DNA from: Bemisia tabaci
Lineage: Eukaryota > Arthropoda > Insecta > Hemiptera > Aleyrodidae
Direction of reading: 5' to 3'
Length of the DNA stretch: 64,000 nt
Assembly: GCF_918797505.1 (NCBI RefSeq)
Contig: NC_092800.1
Span: 40,715,430-40,779,429 of the forward strand
Part shown: piece after piece, positions 53,396 through 63,656 of the stretch
Position numbering within the stretch: position 1 is the first letter of the stretch
Layout: the number at the start of each line of letters is the position of its first letter
Notes under the pieces: generated by a model
Databases searched by the model: none
What the model was told of the DNA's origin: nothing
The model's input: only the letters and a program-made list of their open reading frames with translations
Position numbers and translations under genes: made by a program

Positions 53396-53993
53396 TGCCT
53401 ATTATCCGTGGACCCCCCCCCCCCTTCCCCCATTAATCCATAGAAAACTCACAAATTTAAGTGATATCGCTTTTGATCTATCAGAAAAATATTATTCACT
53501 ATTTGCTTCAAAATGAGTTCACCTTAACCTGAAAGCTTTCTTGAAAGTTCCATCGTGACTTAAATTGTGGACACGTGCCTCTACAGGTTGATCGGCTTGG
53601 ATTGTGTTTTGAGCGTTCGAGTAATGCTTTTTTTACCGTCCTCACACGCGTGAAGGTTAACGGTTCTTCGGTGGTGTGATTCCGAAAAGAGTCGGCTCTA
53701 AATTCGATAAGGTGTGTCCAGTGAACTATCCAATTTTTTCTGACTTATTCGCCGAGCTTCCTTTTTACCTTGTAGGTGTGGCTTGGATACGGAACATTGC
53801 CCTGTAACCTGCAGTGACACTCAAAAAAAAAGGGAAACGCTATCTGCTGCGTGCCTTTCACTTTACTAGAAATTATATCGAATTATTATAATTTTTTCTT
53901 TTTTTTCAATTCATTCCATTGGTACTAATGTATGTGTGTGGTCAATTATTGCAAGGTTTGAGGCGCTTTCTTAGTTTAGCGGAGTTTTCTTTT
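53396..53993. other. Stretch without a recognisable gene
   Basis: C13 at 53413-53425; otherwise unique AT-rich sequence. Confidence 0.4.
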
Positions 53994-54322
53994 GCAATTT
54001 GACCTGAAACGTCGCGGCGCAGAGAGCATGACGAGAACTTGAGATGAAAAGGAGAAGCCCTCGACGCGGCGGTCGGCGTGTAACACATATTAGCGCCTAC
54101 AAGACTGCATGAATACTTTACGCATTGCGCCAAACTTAGTGCGGTCAGTTTATTCTTTCTTACTTTTTTCTTTCATTTCTTATAAATGGAAAGCCTTGTC
54201 CACACAGCGATAGGTTTACGGAACTGAACTTTCGCGCAAAGTTCCGTGAATTTTTGCTAGTAGGTAATGTTGACAGGGCTTGCAAAAAATGTGTCTTAAC
54301 GCGAGTAAACGCGTCTTATACA
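53994..54322 (-). mobile_element. Family G element G4, fragment, inverted
   Basis: Read on the minus strand it follows G1 from the ATAAGACRCATTTACTCG part through one module (GGCGCAATGCGTAAAGTATT, CATGCAGTCTTGTAGGCGCT) to the CGTTCCAGGCCAAATTGC-like part. Both true ends are missing. Confidence 0.75.
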
Positions 54323-54744
54323 TTTTTTTTCAGGAAAGTGACAGAACTAAATCTTGGTCCCCTTTCTGTTCTATAATTTCATTCACTTACATTTAGAGTT
54401 ACTACAGGTGAGAATTGTGTGAAAAAGCTGTCATTTCCGCTACTTCTCACTCTTTACGAATAAAAATCTGTGTCATCACCTCAGTGCCCTCTTTCGTAAC
54501 TTCAAGTGAACAGCGAATGACGTAGCACCATAATCGAACCTCGCACGACTTGAAATTTTCGGGTACTTTGCTGAACCGTAAACCTTTCGCCTGAATCGTG
54601 AATTTCGCATAATTCACCATAAATGAGGCGAAAAATGGGCTACAGGTCTGAACTTGCCACAGCCTGGTTGAAACTGGACGATGGGATGGTGGAAGTGGTG
54701 AAGGGGTGAAGGCGCAGCGGCGCACAGTGGAATGGGTCAATCTG
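54323..54744. other. Stretch without a recognisable gene
   Basis: Unique sequence; a 97-codon minus frame (54447-54740) has no motif. Confidence 0.4.
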
Positions 54745-54936
54745 AGAAGTAGGACAAAATGTGGTAATTTTTAAAGCTTGTACCTAACTCGGTTAATACA
54801 AGGTGCTGATGATTCAAAAGTAGTTGCATTGGTTTTCTAGTTAAATTTTCTGTAAGAGACACCCCTTAGAATTTAAAATGTGACGAAATGAACATAGACA
54901 TTAAAAATTTTAGTCAACATTTCAGGTCCGACTTCT
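54745..54936. repeat. Family M element, copy 2
   Basis: The left end AGAAGTAGGACAAAATGTGG carries one mismatch to copy 1; the right end GTCCGACTTCT is perfect. The AGACACCCCTT and TGTGACGAAATGAACAT blocks are shared with copy 1 (3494-3674). Confidence 0.75.
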
Positions 54937-55839
54937 CCGAGGATTCTTCCCACCGTGCGGCGCGGTGGTTTTCCTGGACAGCTCCAGCGGTGGCTTCGAG
55001 GAGGAAGGGAAACCAGTGAAACCATCTCCCGAGAATGAATGGCATGTTTTTGCGGCATGTCGTTTGCCAGCTTAGATGCCAACCTTCCATTCGTTTCAGA
55101 CTCAGATCATTATTTATTAACATTTTTTACTATCGGTCCATTTCTTACTTTCTTACTTAACTGACTCTGCATTTTCAGGCCTCCACCGAAAAATCATCCT
55201 GTTAAGGGAGGTATCGACTGGGATATCGTTTTCTCCATAAGCACTAGAAAATCACTAACTGATTCCCCAAAGAAATTTGGTAATAAATTATTGTGATTTG
55301 TTCATTTGAGGGGCTTGGAGGACAAGGGTCATAAGTGCAGTTTTTTAAAAAAAATTGAGACAAAACTGATTTCAAGTAGATCTAGCCTTAAAGTATAATC
55401 TTTGAAAAATTCGCTGCAAATTCCAATTTTTAAGCATCAAAGAGTCAGTTTGAGCTTTCTCCCCGCCATAAGGCTCCACGCAATTTCGAAAATTCAAACA
55501 CATATTCCTTGAAATAGCAATACCTGCACTCAAGCGCCTATTCCTCCAATACCCTCATTTATGACTTGTCTTTGAGATTGGAACACTAAAGCAGGGCCAG
55601 GGTTAAAATCGCCAAGTTAAAGTTGGAAATAAAACATTTCTGAAGAAGGAAGATTTGCAGAAAAGAGGAGCAAACCCTACAATCTACAGCAGCATAGAGG
55701 ATGCTCTCGGCCCTCCACTTCTCCAGCTGCTGCCTACCTCCGAAATTGAAGGCGAAATAGCAGCATGCGCTGTACACAGTACACAGTACACACCCTTCCT
55801 TCACCTACCCTTCATGTCAAAGTAGGTGTCACGGAAGGA
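54937..55839. other. Stretch without a recognisable gene
   Basis: Unique sequence; frames up to 72 codons are without motifs. Confidence 0.4.
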
Positions 55840-56444
55840 TCATGAGTTCAGCTCGCGGCAATACTTTCCCTGTTCAGCCACCCGAGATACTCTTGAATTA
55901 GGAAGAGGGGCATTTCCCAACCGAGCGCAAGAGCGAGATCGGAGCCGCGGATGTGGCAACGGAGAGTGTTGGCGTGCCGAGTTCCCTTTTCGGGCCCCCG
56001 ACCAGCTCCACGGCGCGCGGCAGTGCGGCAGAGCCTCCCCGCTCTTCGGCACCGCGTTGCCGCGGACCCCGCGACAACGGCGACCTCCGCCGCGGATTTG
56101 GCGGCTCTTTCCGCTCACCTGACAGCGGCGCCGCCGACTCCGCGCCGCGCCTCGCTCCCTCTCTCTCGCGCGCCCCCTCCGCTGTCTCGCTCCCTCTTTC
56201 GCCCACCGCCCCACCTCCTCCCCCCGTCGCTGCCCTTGCCCTTGCCCGCCGAGTAGAGTCGTTCCGCCGCGCTAACTCCCATTACGTCACGAATATTCAT
56301 AATTGCTCCGGCTAGCTCCGGCACCGCGCGGGGAGGCAGGGGACCGTCCTCCTCGAAAAGATGGGACTCGCGCAACTTGCTTGCACTTGTTCCCCTCTCG
56401 TTCCCCGCTTTGGCCATTCTCGGCGATGTTGCCGGACTTTGCAT
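55840..56444 (-). promoter_or_regulatory. CpG-rich island; possible minus-strand first exon
   Basis: This is the strongest GC/CpG island in the window (GCCGCCGACTCCGCGCCGCG, CTCTCTCGCGCGCCCCC). On the minus strand it contains CGCTGTCAG|GTGAGC, an ideal 5' splice site with the intron starting at 56118. TTACGTCA (56284-56291) is a CRE/ATF-type site, followed on + by GAATATTCAT. A plausible reading is a promoter near 56.3 kb and a first exon of about 150-300 bases transcribed leftward. A minus frame (56444-56115) is open across the donor (for example MNIRDVMGVSAAERLYSAGK), but four other overlapping frames are equally open, so a coding call is not safe. No TATA box. Confidence 0.35.
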
Positions 56445-56530
56445 TCGGTCCTGCCTAGAACTGCATTACTGAGAAATCATGGCCACTGGCCCTATGAATA
56501 TTCACCCTTAGAAAAAATGACGGTTAACTT

Positions 56531-56840
56531 GGTTTTTTTTTTCCATTTAAATGTATGTTAAACAATCGATTCTAAGTGAGACAGCATGTCTCACCCACAA
56601 TCGACATATTCAACAGTGTTGCCAGCTTGCTTCGCCGCTGCCTGGGAACCATGGCATGTAGATTAGATGCAGAAGTGACTCTTGCAAGTTGGCAATGTTG
56701 TTTTTTCGCCATTTACATGTATGTTGAACAATCGATTCTAAGTGAGGCAGCATGTCTCACCTAGAATCGATATTTTCGACAGTGTTGCCAAATTGCTGAA
56801 ATTGTCATTGCTTAGGAACCATAGCATGTAGATTTTGGAT
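56531..56840 (+). repeat. Tandem pair (166-bp period), each with a hairpin
   Basis: CAATCGATTCTAAGTGAG occurs at 56564 and 56730. Each unit has the hairpin ATCGATTCTAAGTGAGRCA, GCATGTCTCAC then ATCGAY, followed by CAGTGTTGCCA, a variable stretch, GGAACCAT.GCATGTAGAT. The second hairpin is nearly perfect (TCGATTCTAAGTGAG against CTCACCTAGAATCGA). It lies 100-400 bp from the CpG island and upstream of its proposed start. Confidence 0.8.
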
Positions 56841-57784
56841 GGGAGGAGGTTGCACAGATGAATTACTGGGTACCTACCAAATTCAATAATTAGTTTATTC
56901 AACGAGTACTTCGGTAGCCAGTACTAGATTTTTAACGATACTTATCATTAAACTAGTAAAAATGCCAGAAGCATGATTAATATGAACAAAAATTATTTAA
57001 TAATGGTTTTCAGGTTTCATGTGAATCGTATGTTGTAGATTCGTTCATGCATTATTTCATAAAAATTCAAGTAAAGTAAACGAAGAAATATCCGCCTCAA
57101 TACATATCATGAACTTCAATGGCGACTAAACAATGAAAAAAATCAGACCTGATCTACAAGTCTCATGTTAAGGCTTCAAAACACTAGCATTTATGCTCAA
57201 GCTCATTTATTAGGTACTTTTTGCGCAGTGGAAAGTACTTGTTAACGTCTAAAAAATTGAACCTTTGAGACAAAATAACACTCGAGATGAGTTCCAATCG
57301 TGGGGACAAGGTAGGTAACCTTTGGTGTCATTGAGGTGAGTGATAACATGAAAAAAGTGGAGATTGAACTGAACGTGAACGATCGAGAAATTAGGCAATG
57401 GGTGGCTTAGCTTAATCCACGGATCTCGGTGTCCACTTTGCAACCTCTCATTCCACGGATTCACCGGTATCAATTGCAAATTGTTTACATAACTGGAGCA
57501 AACACACGCCTGCCTTCTCCGTCCTCTCCTTATGCACTAGGGATATTCTACTAAGGCACGGAAGGGACCAAAGCCCAATCGTCTTTTTAACCGTAAAGAT
57601 AATGGTACATTTGCCTCTGTAAGTTCCGCAAACTTATATGTAATAAACTTCAGACTAGATGCTCATTAGATTTCTTAATTTAAATGGCACAGAGGAGTAA
57701 AATACTCGGTTAATAGAGAAAGAGTCTAAAGTCGCTCCCTGAACAGCTCCTTTCCTTGAACTTAGAAGACCTACTTACTTCAAT
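56841..57784. other. Stretch without a recognisable gene
   Basis: AT-rich unique sequence; a 76-codon minus frame (57249-57479) has no motif. Confidence 0.4.
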
Positions 57785-58394
57785 CAGGGCCGGATTCACC
57801 TACTTGCCGCCCCCTTCTCACTCGTTTTGAAACTCGATAAAAACCATCAAATGAACGTGCCAGCGGGGGATGGGTGCATAAGACGCATTTACTCGTGTTG
57901 AACTCATTTTTTGGGAAAGCCCTGTCAACACTACTAGCAAAAGTTGCGCGAAAGTTAAGTTCCGTAAACCTATCTCTGTGTGGACAAGGCCTTCCATTCA
58001 TAAGAAATGAACGAAAAAATTATGAAAGAACAAACATAAATGTGGTTCAATGATTTTAACTTCCGCCGCCGCGCCGCGCAGACCGCACCGTGTTTGGCGC
58101 AATGCGTGAAGTATTCACGCAGTCTTGTAGGCGCTGACCGCGCTGTAGGCTCTTCACGCTGACCGCAATGGCCGCACTGTGTTTGATGCAATGCGTGAAG
58201 TATCCGTACAGTCTTGTAGGCGCTAATATGTGTTACATGCCGATCATCGCGCCGAGGGCTTCTCCTTTTCATCTCAAGTCCTCGTTATCATTTCTCTCTA
58301 AGTCGCGCCGTTCCAGGCCAAATTGCGGGTTTGGTCTCTCTCTTAACTCGACTTATTGAAGGTGCTGTCTCTTGTATCACTAAGAGACGACAAA
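57785..58394 (+). mobile_element. Family G element G3, right end missing
   Basis: The left end is the intact CAGGGCCGGATTCACC. It follows G1 to TATCACTAAGAGACGACAAA and stops there, 58394. It has two internal modules (58080-58230). It is joined directly to the right half of a D element. Confidence 0.85.
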
Positions 58395-58570
58395 CGAAGG
58401 AAGCCATGGATATTTCTCCTTACAATTTTCAGGAACTTTAGGTGAAATTGCGAAAAAATTATCTAAAAATTGGAGGATAAATATTTAAAAATTTTCCCCA
58501 AAATACGTCATGTATCAAAGGAACTTTGGCAACGCTTGAAGGCTCATACGGCGTTTTCCCTTAGCACGGC
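58395..58570. mobile_element. Family D fragment, right half
   Basis: TTCTCCTTACAATTTTCAGG, AACTTTAGGTGAAATT resembles D5 (GAAATCTTCTGAAACTTTAG, GAGAAATT). It ends GGCAACGCTTGAAGGCTCAT, ACGGCGTTTTCCCTTAGCAC, GGC. The left approximately 80 bp of D are missing at the junction with G3. Confidence 0.7.
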
Positions 58571-58571
58571 C

Positions 58572-58830
58572 GAATAGACGTCACGCTCGAGGAAAACACT
58601 AAATTCACACGCACCCTATCGCGAAAGCCGTGCGCAAATCTCAGATGTCGCCTGCAAAACCGAGCGTATGCAACGCAGCCCACCGCGGAGTTCAAATAGT
58701 TGTGTGTTGGGTTAGAACCCAACGTCGAATACTCTTCCTCTGTTTCATGCTCCGCGTATTCTTCAAATGCCGACTTTATCTTTCGGAAAGGCATCTCAAT
58801 TGGTTCCACTTGTAAATACTGTATTTGCAC
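58572..58830 (+). repeat. Family R repeat, copy R2
   Basis: It aligns with R1 from GAGGAAAACACTAA to CGGAAAGGCATCTCAATTGG. The T-arm-like hairpin is GTTGGGTTAGAACCCAAC (58706-58723), one base changed in the loop. Confidence 0.65.
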
Positions 58831-59217
58831 TCAAAGACTGTCGGTCATTTGTGACGAAATTTTCTTTTTTTTCTAAGTTGACTGCGAACGCCAAAAATTA
58901 AAGTCCCCTTGGTCCCCGCCAAGGGGCTGGCGGAGGTTCATCATTGGTCTCTGTGAAACTCACACCGTTGACCACACCAGGCTAGTCGAGATCACGAACA
59001 TGTATTGGGCAACATGACTCAACTTTTTCCGATGTCTCTCTTTTGCGCATTATTCGAGAATGCGTCGGGCAAGGTGCAGGGGCAGGAAGGGTGCACTGCA
59101 CATCCCTGCAGGCGCCGCGGCCCAGCACCCTTGTTGCCAAACGTCATGAAAATATTTAAATACCAAATCCTTTCTCCCTCGAATATGTACCTTTCCCAAG
59201 AAACTGGCAACAGGACT
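58831..59217. other. Stretch without a recognisable gene
   Basis: Nothing identified. The 99- and 117-codon frames run into the D element and are not supported. Confidence 0.4.
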
Positions 59218-59470
59218 CTGTCGTGCAAAGAAAAAACGCCGCATGAATCTGCAGGCTTTGTCAAATTTTCTTTGATAAAACACGAATTCCTGGGAAACTT
59301 GTGAATTTTTTCCTCCCGATTCTTCCGGATAAATGTGTTCGCAAATTCACCCAAGGTTCCTGAAAATGTCAAGGAATATTATTCATAACTTTCCTCAAAA
59401 ATCGACATTTTATCGGAGGAAATTTGGCAACTCTTGGATGTTCATACGGCGTTTTTCCGTAGCACGGCAG
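59218..59470. mobile_element. Family D element, copy 7 (full length)
   Basis: The left end is CTGTCGTGCAAAGAAAAAAC, GCCGCATGAATCTGCAGGCT, TTGTCAAATTTTCTTTGATA. The right end is TATCGGAGGAAATTTGGCAA, CTCTTGGATGTTCATACGGC, GTTTTTCCGTAGCACGGCAG. It is 253 bp, the same length as copy 5. Confidence 0.8.
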
Positions 59471-59944
59471 TATTGCCGGAACAGGTGATCTCCGATTGCG
59501 CAATCCGCAATATCACCCCTCGCCCACGTAGTGCTGCCAGACGGCAGTGTTTCTTGTCGAAAATCATCACATTACGGACGTATTTAACATAGGTAAGATT
59601 TGTCAGCATTGCACTAACACTCTATTACGAATATACATGGCTGAACTCACACGGTGCATGTACGACTCCTGGACAAGCTCTAATGATTCAAGGTCGAGAA
59701 TCAAAGGCTCATCTCGCTGGACGAGGCAGAACAGCCGTTATCGTTATGGGCTGCCAGTGCTATGCCGTATCCGAGTGGAAGCGAGAGTTATGTAAGAAGA
59801 AATGAATTTAGTCTCTTCCAAGCGAGGGTGAGAGAGGGGAAAATTGATGGGCAGCATTCTAACGTCCACAGGTATATAAACCGGATATAAAAGGTTACCA
59901 TGGTAAGAACCTTGGGATGCTCTTAAACGAACTTTCAATGCCTC
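59471..59944. other. Stretch without a recognisable gene
   Basis: An 82-codon + frame (59547-59795) has no motif. No repeat was paired. Confidence 0.35.
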
Positions 59945-60224
59945 ACACCTGAACTAATTTGATCTAACCTTACCTAATCTGACCAATGATCATGGTCCTA
60001 ACAGTGAGTGACGTTATTTTTTTACACTTCAAGTACCCCACGAGGGCTAATCTTGCGCTTCACCGTCCCTAAAGTCCCATCCCCCTTCATCCCTTATCAA
60101 ACCAGCCCCAGATAACCGTTGGCTGTTTGAGACCATCAAACTTGGATCACTGCCTAGCCGGGGTTTGAACTCGGGACCTCCCGATCATAAAGGAAGCGCT
60201 ACAACCACCATACCACAGGAGGCC
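59945..60224 (-). mobile_element. tRNA-derived SINE (family S), minus strand
   Basis: On the minus strand it begins with a tRNA-like head of about 74 nt (60224 to 60151): GGCCTCCTGTGGTATGGTGG, TTGTAGCGCTTCCTTTATGA, TCGGGAGGTCCCGAGTTCAA, ACCCCGGCTAGGCA. TGGTATGGTGG fits an A box and GAGTTCAAACC a B box at the right spacing. Anticodon-arm (CTTCC/GGGAG, imperfect) and T-arm (CCGAG TTCAAAC CCCGG) pairings are visible, and GCCT/AGGC remains of the acceptor stem. An unrelated body follows (CTGGGGCTGGTTTGATAAGG, GCCCTCGTGGGGTACTTGAA, CAGATTAGGTAAGGTTAGAT). The far boundary is approximate, and there is no clear A-tail or target duplication. Confidence 0.7.
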
Positions 60225-60930
60225 ACATAGAGAGTCACAGAACGTTTGCAGAGAGATGATCCTAGATCTGAATGCCACGCACAAAAAGAAAAATATTTGA
60301 GCGATAGTGCTCAGTGCTCGCATCGCGCCTTCATTTAGAAGGTATACCACATTTCATGTTCAGAGCAGCAATAGTTATCTATTCGAAAAAATGAAGGAGT
60401 CTGGATTTACTTGAAACTCGAAGGTAGATTGCTGAGGAGGCGGAGTTCGATGATTCCTGCAGGCGAGGAAATAATCCCCAGCTAGCGAGCACTGTAATTG
60501 GATAGATTTTGCCGAAAGGATTTTTCCTCCTGTATGGAAGTTTACAATATTCCAGAAATACATGCGGTGTAAAAATATTTGCACACGTTTAACAACGCGC
60601 GATTTTTACGCCTACACAAATCGAATTTCCAATTATTTTTAAAGCGCCCTCCGTTTTTTGCGCAAGGTCGAGAAATGTCTACAGTCTACATCCCTGAGGA
60701 TTAGTTTAAATGAGATAGCAACCTTTCGATGAAAACCGATCGCGGAGAGTTAATACTCTACGAGGTTGATGAGAGAAGACTTATAACAGCTGAATTTCAT
60801 AAGTTACGCTTTCATGATCACGTGTTTTGATCGGAAATTTCCTCCATGGAATTTCAGCATCATGGAAAGTTTGCTGTACTGCAGGAAACATTGCTTTCAA
60901 GCAACACCCTATGGAAATGAGATGAGGCCT
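60225..60930. other. Stretch without a recognisable gene
   Basis: Unique sequence. Confidence 0.4.
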
Positions 60931-61070
60931 GATGCCCTGATCTCGGATTTCGCCTGCAAAATATAGCGTATGCAACCCGGCCCACCGCGGAGTTCAAATA
61001 GTTGTATGCTGGGTTCGAACCCAACTTCGCATATTGTTCCATTATGTGCTTCGCGTTGTTTTAAGTCGAG
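60931..61070 (+). repeat. Family R repeat, copy R3 (short)
   Basis: TCTCGGATTTCGCCTGCAAA, GTATGCAACCCGGCCCACCG, CGGAGTTCAAATAGTTGTAT and GCTGGGTTCGAACCCAAC (61008-61025) match R1 very closely. Similarity fades about 50 bp after the hairpin, so only the middle of the repeat is kept. Confidence 0.65.
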
Positions 61071-61312
61071 GGATCGTTCTATTACCTATGATATGAAAGA
61101 AGGATCAGATTTTATCGAAATACTACCTAAATTCTTAGTTTATTCACCTGAACCGGAAATCAATAGAAATGTAAAAGATGCAGAGCAAATTCAAACTTGC
61201 AATTCGAAAATGGAATTTAAATGAAATCTGTCACGCTCTGATATCAATAACTCATTTTTGAATTTTGAGAGCTAACTGCTAAGGTCTTTTTTTCGTTATC
61301 GATATATATTAT
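61071..61312. other. Stretch without a recognisable gene
   Basis: AT-rich unique sequence. Confidence 0.4.
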
Positions 61313-61415
61313 GCTGCCGTCCTGAAGGGGAACGTCTTATGTACATTCAAATATCGCCAACTGTATCAGGTAAAACAGATAATATTTAGCAAATTTTTAA
61401 GTATTTTTCTTCAAA
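61313..61415. mobile_element. Family D fragment, left end
   Basis: ATGCTGCCGTCCTGAAGGGG, AACGTCTTATGTACATTCAA, ATATCGCCAACTGTATCAGG corresponds to the left 60 bp of D, after which similarity fades. No right end is visible. Confidence 0.5.
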
Positions 61416-61520
61416 CACTTTTGACGCACCAGATTATATTGGAAGAAATATTCTCCCAAAAATTTAGCGAAAAAACAAAATCACAAAAGTACCTGAGAAC
61501 TTGTTTTTTATCAAAAGAAA

Positions 61521-61770
61521 ATTGGACCGAGTTCATCAGAAAGGAACCAACCCACGTGAAGTTGAAACTGAGAAAAAGAGGTTTAAAGTTTTGTTCCTCC
61601 ATAAGGCTCAATGTGGAATATAAACTTAAGCCCCTCTTTTCACAAACTAATTTCTGTTTCCGACGTTCAGATTTTGGCAGGAGAAAATGTACGAGTGGAA
61701 CTCGAAAGCATTATTAACTCAATTTTTTCGAAAATGTTGGTTGGTTCCTCTCTGATAAATTCGGTTCAAT
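61521..61770. mobile_element. Family J-like element, copy J2
   Basis: ATTGGACCGAGTTCATCAGA, AAGGAACCAACCCACGTGAA at the left pairs with TTGGTTGGTTCCTCTCTGAT, AAATTCGGTTCAAT at the right. The outer ends match J1 (TTGGACCGCGTCTAGCAGAA, AGGAACCAA). The interior differs. Confidence 0.6.
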
Positions 61771-61864
61771 TCGCAAAGTTCGAATGATCATGCAAGGTTT
61801 TTCCTCAAATAATTCCGATAAAGTGTCTGTATCGGCGAATTTGCCTGTCAGGACTCGGAGCCTC
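61771..61864. other. Short unassigned stretch
   Basis: Nothing identified between J2 and P. Confidence 0.4.
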
Positions 61865-61994
61865 ATGTCGTCGCTCCTCTGACGTAAAGGCGTATCTGAA
61901 TCACCACCTGAGCCCTGATCTTCGTATGATTCTATGCTTTCCGAGGCTCATGTGGATATAGAGATACGCCCTTAGGTCAGAGGAGCGACGATAT
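61865..61994. mobile_element. Family P inverted-repeat element
   Basis: CATGTCGTCGCTCCTCTGAC, GTAAAGGCGTATCTGAA at the left pairs with ATAGAGATACGCCCTTAGGT, CAGAGGAGCGACGATATGG at the right. This gives about 34 bp of inverted ends around an approximately 60-bp loop with CCGAGGCTCATGTGGATA. There is one copy here, 130 bp. Confidence 0.8.
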
Positions 61995-62338
61995 GGAACG
62001 TGAGTTCTGGGAAAGCGGATATATTCCGGGATTTTCGAGGCTCGATCCGATGAAAATCCATCGGAGCCGGTGATTAAAAATCGGTGCCTGGAAGTGTATT
62101 TATGGATTCGACCCGTGGACCCGTGCCTTCATCCCACGCACGCAACACTAGTCAGCGATCGATTCGAGGTGGCGCCCCACGTCAGAGGCGGATCAAGCTC
62201 CAGCAGGTTGGCAACAATGTCATTTCTTCATTCAACCCCGTGTAGAATAATCGATTTTTGTCGATACATTTCTATAGGTTTAAAGTGAGAGAAGAGAATG
62301 GTGCTAACCTGCTAGACCCGTCAATGCCCCACGTCATA
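61995..62338. other. Stretch with a possible A-family fragment
   Basis: AATAATCGATTTTTGTCGAT, ACATTTCTATAGGTTTAAA at 62246-62284 resembles the complement of the A-family block (TTTAAACCTATGGAAAAGGG, TCGATTATC). CAGAGGCGGATCAAG at 62184 could be a worn left end. Otherwise nothing. Confidence 0.35.
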
Positions 62339-62587
62339 TCGTTCCCGGCCAAAGCATTGCAAGCGGCATGCGACGTTTCAAAATTTCCACCGCCATTTTG
62401 ATTTTTTACAGAGAGATTCTTCAACGAAGCCATCCGAAAATGTCACTGAATTTTCTTTGTGTTGCCGACAAAATTCAGTGAAATTTTCAAACAGATTCAA
62501 CGAACAATATCTCTGTGAAAAAATAATGCGGCGACGGAAATTTTGAAACGTCGTATGGCGCTTGTGATACTTTAGCCGGAGGATGGA
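62339..62587. mobile_element. Family E inverted-repeat element, copy E4
   Basis: Left: TCGTTCCCGGCCAAAGCATT, GCAAGCGGCATGCGACGTTT, CAAAATTTCCACCGCCATTT. Right: GCGACGGAAATTTTGAAACG, TCGTATGGCGCTTGTGATAC, TTTAGCCGGAGGA. The arms pair through CACTGAATTTTCTTTGT / AATTCAGTGAAATTTTC. It is not followed by a C element. Confidence 0.85.
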
Positions 62588-63474
62588 GATATGCAAGGAG
62601 CATCTGATATGACTACCTCACAGTTCCTTGTTCTGCGGTTGTTCACGCGCAACCGTCCGTGAATCACAGTACTATTTTTGTTGTCTTTCTCTCTTTCTTT
62701 GCTTATGTGACAAGAATCTGTCCGTCCAGAGGAAGGAGGACCCTAGATCACGAGGGTGAAATAATGTTAAGCTGAGCTATTTCTGTTTGTGAGCTGCGTC
62801 AAAAATTGGATTTGGAGCTTGGAAACTTTCTATAGTGTCTTAAAGAATAAATATATGCGTGAATAATTAATTTCGTAACCTATGCATGAAAAATTAGAAA
62901 TGTAAATAGCTTTTTCGTAAAATTAGTTTTTGGGACTGCCAATTTCAAAACGACGAATTTAAGGTCTGGTTGGACATTTTTGAGACATATTGACATACCC
63001 TCAAGTATGTCTCGTTTACAAGTTCATAAAGCGCTCTTTTGTACTCGATCATGGGCACTTTTTCGTGAATCTTGGGCTTTAGGGCCCTTTCCCGCGAAAA
63101 GTTACATTAGGTATGCATATGTCCTTTCTCTTAAACCTCTCGTATAAAATTTTGGCTTATTACGCCCGAAGTGATTCGTCATAACTGAAACGTTGATAAT
63201 ATCAATTTCCATGGGGAATAGAGCTCCTTCAAAAGTTATGGAAATTTAAAATAAACTAGCCGTACCCTCTTTCAAAGTCCGAGAAACTTGTTTACGAACT
63301 TCCTTTTCTCATTTTCGAGGGGAAGTAACCAAACTTACATCACTAAAAAAAAAAATTGGCAGCTCTGTTTGCAAAGGCGTGGTCAGGAAATTCGTTTCCC
63401 GACCAGTACCCGTTGTACGGTGCATTTGAACGGGAAATTACGAGAAGAGAAAAATGGAAAGTCATTATTCACAC
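62588..63474. other. Stretch without a recognisable gene
   Basis: AT-rich unique sequence. A small hairpin, GAGACATA...TATGTCTC, lies at about 62981-63011. Confidence 0.4.
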
Positions 63475-63656
63475 GTTAGACTCACTACTGCACCCTACAA
63501 CTGAACGCATTTCTGCCAAACGGAACTATGTGCATTAATCCATGAGCCCCGAGACCCATAAGGATATGTGCATAACAGGGCTCACGTCATAATGCACTTA
63601 GTTCCGTTTGGCAGAAATACGTCCAACTATTCGGTGCAACGGAGTGATCTAAATTT
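63475..63656. mobile_element. Family B-related hairpin, copy B3 (other stems)
   Basis: The inner arms are TTTCTGCCAAACGGAACTA and the complement TAGTTCCGTTTGGCAGAAA. An imperfect outer arm continues to TTAGACTCACTACTGCACC against GGTGCAACGGAGTGATCTAA. The core runs GTGCATTAATCCATGAGCCC, CGAGACCCATAAGGATATGT, GCATAACAGGGCTCACGTCA, TAATGCAC. This is recognisably the B1/B2 core (GTGCAT...CGAGACACATAAAAGCATGTGC...GGCTCA...ATGCAC), although the stems are unrelated. No coding region. Confidence 0.78.
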
